The notes under the pieces were generated by a model, which saw only the letters and a list, made by a program, of their open reading frames with translations, was not told where the DNA came from and did not search any database. From positions 1-64,000 of the forward strand of contig NZ_CAIUXT010000222.1 of assembly GCF_903903185.1 (NCBI RefSeq): a stretch of DNA of 64,000 nucleotides. Direction: 5' to 3'. Below are positions 43,550 through 52,206 of this stretch, one piece after another (position 1 is the stretch's first letter; each line of letters opens with the position of its first letter). Origin of the DNA: an uncultured Rhodoblastus sp. (GTDB lineage Bacteria > Pseudomonadota > Alphaproteobacteria > Rhizobiales > Beijerinckiaceae). Made by a program: the position numbers and the translations under genes.

Positions 43550-44629
43550 ATGGCCTTCTGGTTGGACATCGCCGCTTTTGCCCTGAAAGCCCTTGTCATC
43601 GTTGCGGCGCTCGGCGCCTTCGCGGCGCTCGTCGCGCGCCTGACGCGCCCTGACGCAAGGCGCGTCCGGCGGGAAATCGAGGTCCGCTCGCTCAACGAGC
43701 GCTATGACCAGATGCGCGACGCGCTGCTCGACGCGGAAATCCTCGACGGCAAGGAGCGCCGGTCGCTCGCCAGGGCCCGCAAGCGTGAAGCCAAGAACTT
43801 GGCCAAGAACTTGGCCAAGAACTTGGCGAAATCGCGCGGGGCGGCCCCGGCTGGCAAGCGCATCTATGTGCTCGGCTTCAAGGGCGATCCGATGGCCTCG
43901 TCCGTCGAGCGGCTGGCCCGGGAGATCGACGCCGTGCTCACCGTCGCCCGGCCGGAGACGGACGAGATCGTGTTGCGCCTGCAAAGCCCCGGCGGCACGG
44001 TGACCGGCTACGGTCTCGCCGCCGCCGAAATCTCGCGTCTTCGCTATGCCAAAATCAGGGTCACGGTCTCCGTCGATCAGGTGGCGGCGAGCGGCGGCTA
44101 CATGATGGCCTGCGCGGCCGACAAAATTGTCGCCGCGCCCTTCGCGCTGATCGGTTCGATCGGCGTGGTGGCGCAGGTCCCGAACCTCCATCGCCTGCTC
44201 AAGAAAAACGACATCGACTTCGAAGAACTTACGGCCGGCGAATTCAAGCGCTCGGTCTCGATGCTCGGCGAGATCACGCCGGCCGGACGCGAGCATTTTC
44301 GCGGCAAGATCGAGGAAACGCACCTTGCCTTCAAGAGCTTCGTCGCCGAGCGCCGCCCGGCCGCCGACCTCGCCAAAGTCGCCAACGGCGACGTGTGGCT
44401 GGCGAGCGAGGCCATGAGCCTCGGTCTGGTGGACGCCTTGTCGACCGGCGACGATCTGCTCTTCCGCCTGAAGGACGAGGCGCGCCTGTTCGAAGTCACG
44501 ATCACGGCGCGCAAGACGCTCCTGCAACACCTGCTCGGCGGCCTCGGTTTCGAGGCGGCCTCGCCGCTTGCGCCTCTCGCACCGCTTGCCGCGATCGCCA
44601 AAGCATTCGGCGCGGTTCGCAGGGATTGA
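43550..44629 (+). CDS. sohB: SohB/SppA-like S49 family peptidase
   Basis: A 359-residue inner-membrane serine protease of the S49 (signal peptide peptidase/SohB) family. One N-terminal helix (about 5-30) anchors it; residues 81-94 are a tandem NLAK linker repeat; the protease domain has the nucleophilic Ser in QVAASGGYMMACAADKIVA and GSIGVVAQ after it. QSPGGTVTGYG is the usual glycine-rich turn. The S49 catalytic Lys should lie about 50 residues beyond the Ser (FKRSVSMLG). AAGGA precedes ATG 43550. Confidence 0.9.
   Translation: MAFWLDIAAFALKALVIVAALGAFAALVARLTRPDARRVRREIEVRSLNERYDQMRDALLDAEILDGKERRSLARARKREAKNLAKNLAKNLAKSRGAAPAGKRIYVLGFKGDPMASSVERLAREIDAVLTVARPETDEIVLRLQSPGGTVTGYGLAAAEISRLRYAKIRVTVSVDQVAASGGYMMACAADKIVAAPFALIGSIGVVAQVPNLHRLLKKNDIDFEELTAGEFKRSVSMLGEITPAGREHFRGKIEETHLAFKSFVAERRPAADLAKVANGDVWLASEAMSLGLVDALSTGDDLLFRLKDEARLFEVTITARKTLLQHLLGGLGFEAASPLAPLAPLAAIAKAFGAVRRD
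43791..43826 (+). repeat. Three perfect 12-bp tandem repeats inside sohB
   Basis: The unit CCAAGAACTTGG occurs three times without error and adds the residues NLAK each time in the linker between membrane anchor and protease domain. Multiples of three keep the frame, so copy-number change would alter linker length only. Confidence 0.9.
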
Positions 44630-44905
44630 CCGCGACGCGAGGCCTATCCAATCGCGCTCCACCAGCTTGCAACTCGTCGCGGCCTGAAATAGCGCGCCCG
44701 CGGCGCTATGCTCCCCGGCGCGGACAAGCGACCGAGCGAAACGATCGCCGGCGGCAGGCTTCGCGCCACAATCGGCGATCTGGCGTGGACTTGGCTTGAC
44801 GCGCCCGGCTCCTGCGGGAATATTCAGTCATCGGCGGCTATTCCATTGGGGCCTGCGTTCAGCGGGGATTCCGGAAGCCGAGCGTCGCTGTCGGGGGAAG
44901 TCTGA

Positions 44906-45685
44906 TTGTCGCACATTCTGGCGCTGCTTCCCCTTTGGCAGTTGATGTTGGCCATCGTCGTCCTCCCGACGGCCGTCGCGCTCGTTGTCCAGGTGATTGT
45001 CCGGCGCCGGATCGGCTTCGAACGGCTTGAACTCAACAACGAGGTCGCAGGCTTCATGTTTGCCGCCATCGGGGTCGTCTATGCCGTGCTGCTGGCGTTT
45101 GTGGTGATCGCGGTCTGGGACAAATTCAGCGAGGGGCAAACCACGGTCGCGCACGAATCCGCCGCGGCCGCCGCGTTGTTTCGCTACGCCGAGGGCGCGG
45201 AACCCGAGGCCGCAAAGTTCCACGCCCGCCTCGTCGATTATCTCAAGCTCGCGATCGAGCGCGATTGGCATGCAATGAAGACCGATTCGGAAGACGGCGA
45301 AACGACTCACGCTCTGGATGCGCTTTATCGCGCGGCCATGGCGCTGAATCGCACGGGCGCGCGCGGCATCGCCGACATGACGGCGGTCTTCACCCAGCTC
45401 GACAATCTGACTTTGGCCCGCCGGGTGCGCCTTCACCTGTCGACCGGCCTCGTGCCGGACGTCATCTGGTTCGCGCTGTTCGCGGGCGCCGGCCTCACCG
45501 TGCTGTTCTCGCTGTTTTTCGGCAATCCCAACGAGTTGACGCAGCTGGCGATGACGGCGATCCTGTCGATTGTTCTCACGTCGGGCCTCGTCGTCATCAT
45601 TTCATTGGACCACCCGTTCAGCGGCCCGGTCCATATAGCGCCGGAATCGATCGAACACGTGCTCGCCAACGCGACGGAAAGATAG
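44906..45685 (+). CDS. DUF4239 membrane protein
   Basis: A 259-residue bestrophin-like (DUF4239) inner-membrane protein with two N-terminal helices (WQLMLAIVVLPTAVALVVQV and AGFMFAAIGVVYAVLLAFVVIA), a cytoplasmic helical domain and two C-terminal helices (VIWFALFAGAGLTVLFSLFF and LAMTAILSIVLTSGLVVII). Function is unknown. The start is a TTG at 44906 preceded by GGGGGAAG at the right spacing. It is convergent with the cyclic-nucleotide-binding gene. Confidence 0.85.
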   Translation: MSHILALLPLWQLMLAIVVLPTAVALVVQVIVRRRIGFERLELNNEVAGFMFAAIGVVYAVLLAFVVIAVWDKFSEGQTTVAHESAAAAALFRYAEGAEPEAAKFHARLVDYLKLAIERDWHAMKTDSEDGETTHALDALYRAAMALNRTGARGIADMTAVFTQLDNLTLARRVRLHLSTGLVPDVIWFALFAGAGLTVLFSLFFGNPNELTQLAMTAILSIVLTSGLVVIISLDHPFSGPVHIAPESIEHVLANATER

Positions 45686-45798
45686 CGATTCGGCTGCCGC
45701 CGACGTTTATCCAGCGGCGCGAGACGCCATTGACGCTAAATGATTGCGGATCGCGTTCATGCCGGCGGCGGGCGGCGTGACGACGTCGAACCGGCGGA

Positions 45799-46251
45799 TC
45801 AGAACATCATCTTCCACAGGTCGGCTGCGTCGGATGCAATGTTCGACGACGCAACGGATTTTCGCCAGTCGCCAACGATCCCGCGAATTCCGCGCCGGCC
45901 GGAACTCTGGCTCTCCATCAATTCGTTCATCCGGCGGAGCCGCCTGACCAGCGCCTTCATGAAGGTCGCGCAGAAGTCCTGATGTTCATCGATCGATTTG
46001 ATGAACTCGTCATATTTGATAGCGAGGCATTCCACGTCGGTCGCCGCCTTGACGGTCGCCGATCGCGGTCCCGGCTCGATCAGGCACATTTCGCCAAACA
46101 CCTCGCCCGCGTTCAACACGCCAAGGACCTTGGCCCTGCCGCCCTGACCGATCGAGACCTCGACGGATCCGGTCACAATGGAAAAAGCCGTGTCGCCCTC
46201 CTCGCCCTGGGCGATGATGGTTTCTCCGGCTTTGAACGCAACGGTCTGCAT
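45799..46251 (-). CDS. Cyclic-nucleotide-binding domain protein
   Basis: A 150-residue single-domain protein of the CAP_ED/CNBD fold: FKAGETIIAQGEEGDTAFSI, then the phosphate-binding cassette GEVFGEMCLIEPGPRSATVKA with its Arg and the RSA turn. No DNA-binding domain follows; the C-terminal 50 residues are helical and basic. It is the last gene of the 54.0-45.8 kb run, 124 bases after the SpoIIE-type phosphatase, with GGAGG before ATG 46251. It may sense cAMP/cGMP for the partner-switching module, but partners are unproven. Confidence 0.9.
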   Translation of the reverse strand: MQTVAFKAGETIIAQGEEGDTAFSIVTGSVEVSIGQGGRAKVLGVLNAGEVFGEMCLIEPGPRSATVKAATDVECLAIKYDEFIKSIDEHQDFCATFMKALVRRLRRMNELMESQSSGRRGIRGIVGDWRKSVASSNIASDAADLWKMMF

Positions 46252-46375
46252 GATGGCCTCCGTGGACCCGCGACACAATAATTGAAGGCCAAGCTTGTGC
46301 CTTTTTCGCGAGCGTCGCAACAGGGTCGCGCCGGCGCGCTTTTCTTCCGACGCTCGACGGGCGACAGCCCCCCGT

Positions 46376-48847
46376 TCACTTTCGCAGGACGGCAAGCACC
46401 GCAATGTCATCGGACTGTGGAGCGCCGGACGCAAAGGCTTTGACGGAAGCAAAAATCGCCGCGACCGTGTCTTCGACCGGGCAGCCTTTCAGCCCCGCCA
46501 GAGTTTCCTGCAGGCGACCCTCCGAATATAATTCCCGGCTGGGATTCATCGCTTCGGTCACGCCATCGGTGTAGATGACGATCGTCGCGCCGGGATCAAG
46601 GACGACCGAAGCGTCAAGGTAGGGGGTCTCTGGGTCCACGCCGAGCACCATGCCGTCGGGCAGAGGCAGGAAGCGGCAGTCGCCTTCGGCGGTCAGGATC
46701 ACCGGCGGATTATGTCCGGCGTTGGAGAAGGCCAAGGCGCCGGTGCGAAGGTCGAGAATGCCAATGAAAAGGGTCACGAACATGGCGTTGTCGTTGCCCT
46801 CCGACAAACTCACGTTGACCTGGCTCAGGATGCCGGCCGGCGTAATGCCCGACTGCATGCTCGCGCGTTTCATCAGCGTCATCGTCATGGCCATGATCAG
46901 CGCGGCCGGGACGCCCTTGTCGGACACATCGCCGATATAAAAGCAAAGGCGGAAGTCATCCAGAAGCGCGAAATCGTAAAGGTCTCCGCCGACCTCCCTT
47001 GCCGGCTTGATCTGTGCATAAAGCGAAAATTCCTTCCTGTTCGGAAAGGCGGGAAAAATCTTCTTTAGGAAGCTCATCTGGATGCCACGAGCGACCTGCA
47101 ACTCGCTTTCGAAACGCTCCTTCTCGGCGGTGACGTCCCTGAGATTCTTGATGTAAGCCTTGACGTCGCCGGCCATCTTGTTGAAGGCGCCGGCCAGTTC
47201 TCCGATCTCGTCGCGGGTCTCGACCTTGACGCGGTAGTCGAGGTCCCCGCCGCCTATGCGCCTCACGCCGGCGTCCAGCGCTACGATCGGTTCGGTGATC
47301 CCTTTCGAGATTCTGGTGGCGGCGTAGGCAACCAGGGCGGTCAAGGCGGCAAACAGGCCCAGGACCAACTGCAACACCGCGACCAGCCTTTTGTGGATAT
47401 CTTCGGCAAGCTGGGTAATCTCGCGTTCAGGCATGGATACGCCAATACTCCACGTTGTTTCTCCACGTTCCGTGCGAACGGCGCGGATGGGGGCGAAAGC
47501 CACATAGGTGGCGTTATCGGGGTCGTACTCGACGCCGGTCTCGCCCGAGACCATCTTCAATCGGATATGGCCGTTGGCTTTCGGGACGAACGTCTCCGCG
47601 TTTTCCTGATCGACGAGTTCACCAACCCCGTTGAGCAAAAATGCGTCGCCCCTGAACTCATCCGGGGTCCGGATAACGTTTTCGCCGACGGTTTCCATGG
47701 TGATGTCCAAACCGACAACGCCAGCCAGATTTCCTTGCGCATCGAGCACGGCCTTTGAACAGGTCAGGATGTCCACGTGGTAGACATTCAGCCTGTCGTT
47801 GTCCTTTCTTATTTCGTAACTATTTCCATTCTCGTCCTGGAGCAGCCACCTCGCGCCCGGCTCTTTCGAAATGGGGTCGTTAACGGTCAGGACAATCTGC
47901 CGATTGCGGAACGCCGCCGCAAGGGCGGGCGAAACCTTTTCGGTTATCTGCTCCTTGAACTCCTCTGCGATCATGAACAACGGCTTTCCCCCAGCCGCGT
48001 AGTGGTCCCAACCGGGGTGTTTTGACCAGAAGATCGTTTTTTGGTTGACCGCGCCGATGTACCAGGGCCTGATTGTCGGGTCGTATTCCTGTTTAACGAG
48101 CAGCCGCGCGTCGTCGCGCCGGACGGAGAATATCTGTTTGTTCCGATTGTCTTGTATCGCCCAAAGCTTGCCCGGCTCAGTGGTCGAAGCCACGGCATCG
48201 GGGGAAAGCGACACGCCGCTTGCCGTCAATGCGCTCCACAACGGCTCGGCAATCTCGCCAGCCTGATTCAACGACTGCGCAAAAGATGCGTCCAGGGTGA
48301 ATTCAGTAAAACCCAGCTTGTCCTCGTCGGGTTCAGGATATCGCCGGAGAACGCCGGACTTCGTTCCGTAGAAGATACTGTCCAGCAACGAATCATTTTG
48401 CTTAACAAAGGCAAAAAGCTTATCCAATTTGGCGGTCAGCATCAATTCGGGTTTTGCTTCAGCCAACGTAAGCCGGGGTGACACCAAGGACGACCCGACT
48501 ACCGGATCGCGCAGCAGCCTGACGGGCGCGGTGTCCAGCGCCGCGGGATTTTGCAGGACCGTCTCGGTGAAAAACGCCACCGTCCGCGTCTGCCTTTCAA
48601 TTTTGTCGAGGATATTATTGGCTTTCTCTGCTTGCCGTATCGCCACCCTGCGGAGATCCTTCTCGGCTTCCCGGACCAGCCGCGATTTGACGTATTTCTC
48701 CACTTCAAGCATGCGAACACGGTTGATCGTGACCGCAATGATCAGCGGAAGCAAGGACAGCGTCAGTAGCGCCAGCAGAATTTTGGTCTTGATGGATCGA
48801 CGTTTCTGCGTCGTCGGCGCGGGCGGGGCCGGCGTGAATTCATTCAT
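46376..48847 (-). CDS. Membrane PP2C (SpoIIE/RsbU-type) phosphatase with dCache and HAMP
   Basis: An 823-residue receptor phosphatase. Order: membrane helix about 21-42, a large periplasmic sensor of the dCache type (about 45-485, with RPWYIGAV and DITMETV typical of such domains), helix about 488-512, HAMP 513-565, a coiled coil, and a PP2C SpoIIE domain from about 605 (GGDLYDF, IGDVSDKGVPAALIMA, YTDGVTEAMNPS, SDDIAVLAV). It would dephosphorylate a STAS anti-anti-sigma factor when an external ligand binds. Its start overlaps the kinase gene end by 8 bases. Two STAS substrates are encoded upstream. Confidence 0.95.
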   Translation of the reverse strand: MNEFTPAPPAPTTQKRRSIKTKILLALLTLSLLPLIIAVTINRVRMLEVEKYVKSRLVREAEKDLRRVAIRQAEKANNILDKIERQTRTVAFFTETVLQNPAALDTAPVRLLRDPVVGSSLVSPRLTLAEAKPELMLTAKLDKLFAFVKQNDSLLDSIFYGTKSGVLRRYPEPDEDKLGFTEFTLDASFAQSLNQAGEIAEPLWSALTASGVSLSPDAVASTTEPGKLWAIQDNRNKQIFSVRRDDARLLVKQEYDPTIRPWYIGAVNQKTIFWSKHPGWDHYAAGGKPLFMIAEEFKEQITEKVSPALAAAFRNRQIVLTVNDPISKEPGARWLLQDENGNSYEIRKDNDRLNVYHVDILTCSKAVLDAQGNLAGVVGLDITMETVGENVIRTPDEFRGDAFLLNGVGELVDQENAETFVPKANGHIRLKMVSGETGVEYDPDNATYVAFAPIRAVRTERGETTWSIGVSMPEREITQLAEDIHKRLVAVLQLVLGLFAALTALVAYAATRISKGITEPIVALDAGVRRIGGGDLDYRVKVETRDEIGELAGAFNKMAGDVKAYIKNLRDVTAEKERFESELQVARGIQMSFLKKIFPAFPNRKEFSLYAQIKPAREVGGDLYDFALLDDFRLCFYIGDVSDKGVPAALIMAMTMTLMKRASMQSGITPAGILSQVNVSLSEGNDNAMFVTLFIGILDLRTGALAFSNAGHNPPVILTAEGDCRFLPLPDGMVLGVDPETPYLDASVVLDPGATIVIYTDGVTEAMNPSRELYSEGRLQETLAGLKGCPVEDTVAAIFASVKAFASGAPQSDDIAVLAVLRK

Positions 48848-49265
48848 GAACTGCCCTGACCTCGAAGATATTGAGATTGCTGCCGTCTTCGCGCCGATAG
48901 TCGAAGCGGTCAACGCCGTGTATGGCGAGATAAATTCCCAGCCCGCCGATCTTGCGGTCTTCGAGCGGCCTTGCGAGATCCTCCGCTTCAGGCAATTGCA
49001 TCGTGCGCGGATCGAACGGCGGCGATTGATCTTTCAAAGTGATGACCAGCGCATCGCCCCTCGTTTCGGCGCCGATGGAAAGGACAGCCCCCTCGCCGGC
49101 GTCCTTGTAGCCGTACAGGATGATGTTGGTGGCGATTTCATCGACCGCCAGTTGCAATTGATAGGTTCGAGACTCGTCGATTCCCGCGCCGTCGGCAGCC
49201 TCCTTGACGAAGCCGCGGATGTCCGCGAGTGACTCCAGATCTGCCGGCATCGAGCGCGTCGCCAT
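48840..49265 (-). CDS. RsbW-like serine kinase/anti-sigma factor (HATPase)
   Basis: A 141-residue GHKL ATPase of the RsbW/SpoIIAB-like group: N box LAVDEIATNIILYGY, G1 DQSPPFDP and G2 KIGGLGIYL. Such proteins phosphorylate STAS partners and may sequester a sigma factor or another target. It lies between the STAS gene (12-base gap) and the phosphatase gene (8-base overlap), a complete partner-switching trio. The target it controls is not visible in the window; no sigma-factor gene is adjacent. Confidence 0.92.
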   Translation of the reverse strand: MATRSMPADLESLADIRGFVKEAADGAGIDESRTYQLQLAVDEIATNIILYGYKDAGEGAVLSIGAETRGDALVITLKDQSPPFDPRTMQLPEAEDLARPLEDRKIGGLGIYLAIHGVDRFDYRREDGSNLNIFEVRAVHE

Positions 49266-49277
49266 GGCGCGGGGACG

Positions 49278-49604
49278 CTATTCGAGCGGCTTGTAAGTGT
49301 CTTGCAAGATGACGCTGCGGTGGAATCCGCTCATCGTCAGCGTGTTCAGCACCGGTCCCTGGCTGCCGATCACATAGAGCGATACGCCCGAGCCCATCTT
49401 CTGCTTGGCGAAGATCAGCACCCGCAAGCCCGCGCTGGCCATGAAATGAAGCTCGCCGACGACGAATACGAGCCGTTTGGGCTTCGCCTCGGCCACTTTC
49501 TCGACGGCCTCCTTGAGCTTTGGCGCGGCTGCCGCGTCCAGCTCTCCCGACAATTGGATAATCGCCTCGTCGGCGCCCTGCGTGACGGAAATGTCTAACC
49601 CCAT
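49278..49604 (-). CDS. STAS-domain anti-anti-sigma factor homolog
   Basis: A 108-residue single STAS domain (MGLDISVTQGADEAIIQLSGELDAA) with the phosphorylatable Ser in ELHFMASAGLRVLIFAK. In the unphosphorylated state it should bind the RsbW-like kinase encoded next to it. AAGGA precedes ATG 49604; upstream in-frame sequence is not domain-like. The gap to glgX upstream is 76 bases, the largest in this set, so an internal promoter is possible. Confidence 0.92.
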   Translation of the reverse strand: MGLDISVTQGADEAIIQLSGELDAAAAPKLKEAVEKVAEAKPKRLVFVVGELHFMASAGLRVLIFAKQKMGSGVSLYVIGSQGPVLNTLTMSGFHRSVILQDTYKPLE

Positions 49605-49680
49605 GTCCGGTTCCTTTTCGTATTTTCGCCTGTTACAGATCGAGCGCCGCAACGCGGTCTCAAGATGACCGCTTGCGGCG

Positions 49681-51870
49681 CTATTGGGCCTCGGATCGGC
49701 CCACCAGGATCACGACCGAACGGCCGCCTGTCAGGCAGACGTTCTGGTCGGCGAGTTCGGGCTCAGCGCCGGCGTCGAAAGCATCCTCCGGCGCCGGCAT
49801 GCCGGTGTTGGCGAAAATGCGCCATCGGAATCCGTCGGGCAATCGCGGCAGTTCGAACGGCAACGCATCCCAATGCATGTTCAGCGCGACATAGATGAAA
49901 TCGTCGGGGGCCGTCCCGCCTTTGGCGTAATAGCCATTCAGCATGAAGGCGATCGCCCTGCCGCCCCAGTCCGGCCGCCAGGCCTGGACGCCGTGCCATG
50001 AAATATCGCTGTATCCGCGGCCCGCGGGATCGGAGTAATGAAAAAAGTCCCGGCTTCGAAGGACGGGGTGGGCCAGGCGGAAGGCGATCATCTTGCGGAC
50101 GAAGCGATGGAAATCGCGATGGGTTTCCCGCAGCGTCCAGTCCAGCCAGTTGATCTCCGCATCGAGCCCATAGGTGTTATTGTTGCCGAACTTGCTCTGA
50201 GCGAATTCGTCGCCCATCAGGATCATCGGCACGCCCTGGCTGACCAGCAGCATGGCGATGGCGTTCTTCATCTGGCGCTGCCGCAGGGCCAGTATGGAGG
50301 GGTCGTCGGTCGGGCCTTCCCATCCGCAGTTCCAGCTGGCGTTGTCGTTGGCGCCGTCGCGATTGTCCTCGAGATTGGCCTCGTTGTGCTTGCCATTGTA
50401 GGAAACCAGGTCGGCCAGATTGAACCCGTCATGGCAGGTGACGAAATTGATCGAGGCCGTCGGTCCTCGTCCCTGGTAAAGCTGCGGCGAACCGAGGATC
50501 GCCTGGCTCATGGCGCCGGTCTCGCCGGGGTCGCCCTTCAGGAACTGGCGGATGGCGTCGCGATACTTGCCGTTCCATTCGGCCCATCGACCGTAAGCCG
50601 GGAACGAGCCGACCTGATAGAGGCCCCCGGCGTCCCATGCTTCGGCGATGAGTTTGCACTTTCCAAGGATCGGGTCGAAGGCCAGCGATTCGAGCAGAGG
50701 CGGGTTGGCCATCGGCCCCCCCCATGGATCGCGGCTCAGGATGGAGGCGAGGTCGAAACGAAAACCGTCGATGTGGAACTGCGACGCCCAGTAGCGCAGC
50801 GCGTCGATGACCATGTCGCGCACGATCGGATTGTTGCAGTTGAGCGTGTTGCCCGTGCCACTGAAGTTTTGATAATAGCCTTCCGGGGTAAGCATGTAGT
50901 AGGTCGAATTGTCGATCCCGCGATAGGAGATCGTGGGCCCGTGCTCGTTGCCCTCGGCGGTGTGGTTGAACACGACGTCGAGGATTACCTCGATGCCGTT
51001 CCGATGCAACTCCTTGACGAGGCTTTTCAACTCGTCGGCCACCATGGTGCCGTCGCCCAGCCGGCCTGTCGAGGCGTATCCCGCCTTGGGGCTGAAGAAT
51101 CCGATGGTGCTGTAGCCCCAATAGTTCATTTTGGACCAGCATTTGCGCTCGTCGTCCCAGCGGCTGTTCTCGAACTCGTCGAACTCGTAGATCGGCATGA
51201 GTTCGACGCAGTTGACGCCCAATTCCTTCAGATAGGGAATCTTTTCCCTCATGGCCGAAAAGGTTCCCGCCTCCGCCGCGTCGATTCCGGACGAGGGATG
51301 ACGGGTGAAGCCGCGCACATGCATCTCGTAAATCACCAGATCCTCGAGCGGAATCTCGAGCGGCCGGTCGCCCTCCCAGTCGTAATCGTCGCTCACGACC
51401 CGCGAGCGGTGCGGGAAAGGCGCGTTCCAGTCCGGTGCGCGCCCCCAGACGTCGCGGCCGCCAATGGAGCGGGCGTAGGGGTCGAGCAATACGACCGAGG
51501 GGTCGAACCGATGGATGGCCGGTTTGCCGCGCTCGGCGGGGGCCAGACCATTGTCCATGCGAAAGCCGTATTCGATGGCCTCGTCGTCGAGGCCCAGCAC
51601 CGTCATGTTGAACACATTGCCGATCCGGAATTCCCCCCAGACCGGCTCCTCGGTGAAAGCCTTGGCGAACATGCCGCGGAAGGGAATTTCAACCAGCGGC
51701 GTCGCCGCGCCCTTTTCAAAAATCACCAGAACGCAGTAGCTGGCGCTGCGCGAAAACACCGAAAAATTGACGCCGCCCGGCACAAGCGAGGCGCCGAAAG
51801 GAAAGGGCTTGCCGGGACGAATCCTGTAGCCCTGGTATTCATGGGTGGGTTGGATATCGATGCCTTGCAT
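49681..51870 (-). CDS. glgX: Glycogen debranching enzyme GlgX (isoamylase-type)
   Basis: GlgX hydrolyses alpha-1,6 branches of glycogen limit dextrins. The 729-residue enzyme has the N-terminal CBM48 (GKPFPFGASLVPGGVNFSVF), a GH13 barrel with VILDVVFNHTAEG, the nucleophile in DGFRFDLAS, the acid/base in LIAEAWDAGG and the HD pair in NFVTCHDGF, and the C-terminal beta domain. It lies 3 bases after the second STAS gene and upstream of the partner-switching trio, an unusual place: glgX is normally with glgB/glgC/glgA. This argues for joint regulation with the signalling genes. Confidence 0.96.
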   Translation of the reverse strand: MQGIDIQPTHEYQGYRIRPGKPFPFGASLVPGGVNFSVFSRSASYCVLVIFEKGAATPLVEIPFRGMFAKAFTEEPVWGEFRIGNVFNMTVLGLDDEAIEYGFRMDNGLAPAERGKPAIHRFDPSVVLLDPYARSIGGRDVWGRAPDWNAPFPHRSRVVSDDYDWEGDRPLEIPLEDLVIYEMHVRGFTRHPSSGIDAAEAGTFSAMREKIPYLKELGVNCVELMPIYEFDEFENSRWDDERKCWSKMNYWGYSTIGFFSPKAGYASTGRLGDGTMVADELKSLVKELHRNGIEVILDVVFNHTAEGNEHGPTISYRGIDNSTYYMLTPEGYYQNFSGTGNTLNCNNPIVRDMVIDALRYWASQFHIDGFRFDLASILSRDPWGGPMANPPLLESLAFDPILGKCKLIAEAWDAGGLYQVGSFPAYGRWAEWNGKYRDAIRQFLKGDPGETGAMSQAILGSPQLYQGRGPTASINFVTCHDGFNLADLVSYNGKHNEANLEDNRDGANDNASWNCGWEGPTDDPSILALRQRQMKNAIAMLLVSQGVPMILMGDEFAQSKFGNNNTYGLDAEINWLDWTLRETHRDFHRFVRKMIAFRLAHPVLRSRDFFHYSDPAGRGYSDISWHGVQAWRPDWGGRAIAFMLNGYYAKGGTAPDDFIYVALNMHWDALPFELPRLPDGFRWRIFANTGMPAPEDAFDAGAEPELADQNVCLTGGRSVVILVGRSEAQ

Positions 51871-51873
51871 GTC

Positions 51874-52206
51874 TCAGCCCAATTGTGAGATGGCGTCCTG
51901 AACGGTCTCGGCGACGATGAAGAACGCCAGGAATCCCGTGGCGGACATGCTCTTGCGGATGTCGTTGTTGACGCCCGTCAGCACGATTTTCGCTTCTTTG
52001 GACTTGGCCTGCTGGTAGATCAACAGCATCGACCGCAAGCCGGCGCTGGACATGAAATCGACCTGCGTCATGTTGAGCACCGTCCGCGCCTTCGGCTTCA
52101 ACAAGGCGAGAACCGCGTCGTGGAATTCGGGCGCGGTCTTGCCGTCGATGAAGCCCACGGGTTCGATAAAAACGACGCCGCCGTCCTCGCTTACGACGAT
52201 TTTCAT
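51874..52206 (-). CDS. Second STAS-domain protein
   Basis: A 110-residue STAS domain (MKIVVSEDGGVVFIEPVGFIDGKTAPEFHD) with the Ser in VDFMSSAGLRSMLLIYQQAK. It differs enough from the STAS protein at 49278-49604 to be a separate partner. It is coupled to the AGE-like gene by an ATGA overlap and to glgX by a 3-base gap, so a single STAS input may be produced together with each metabolic enzyme. Confidence 0.92.
   Translation of the reverse strand: MKIVVSEDGGVVFIEPVGFIDGKTAPEFHDAVLALLKPKARTVLNMTQVDFMSSAGLRSMLLIYQQAKSKEAKIVLTGVNNDIRKSMSATGFLAFFIVAETVQDAISQLG

Noticed and set aside
43791-43826. Start of a CRISPR-like array
   Set aside because: Three contiguous 12-bp units without spacers, inside a coding frame.
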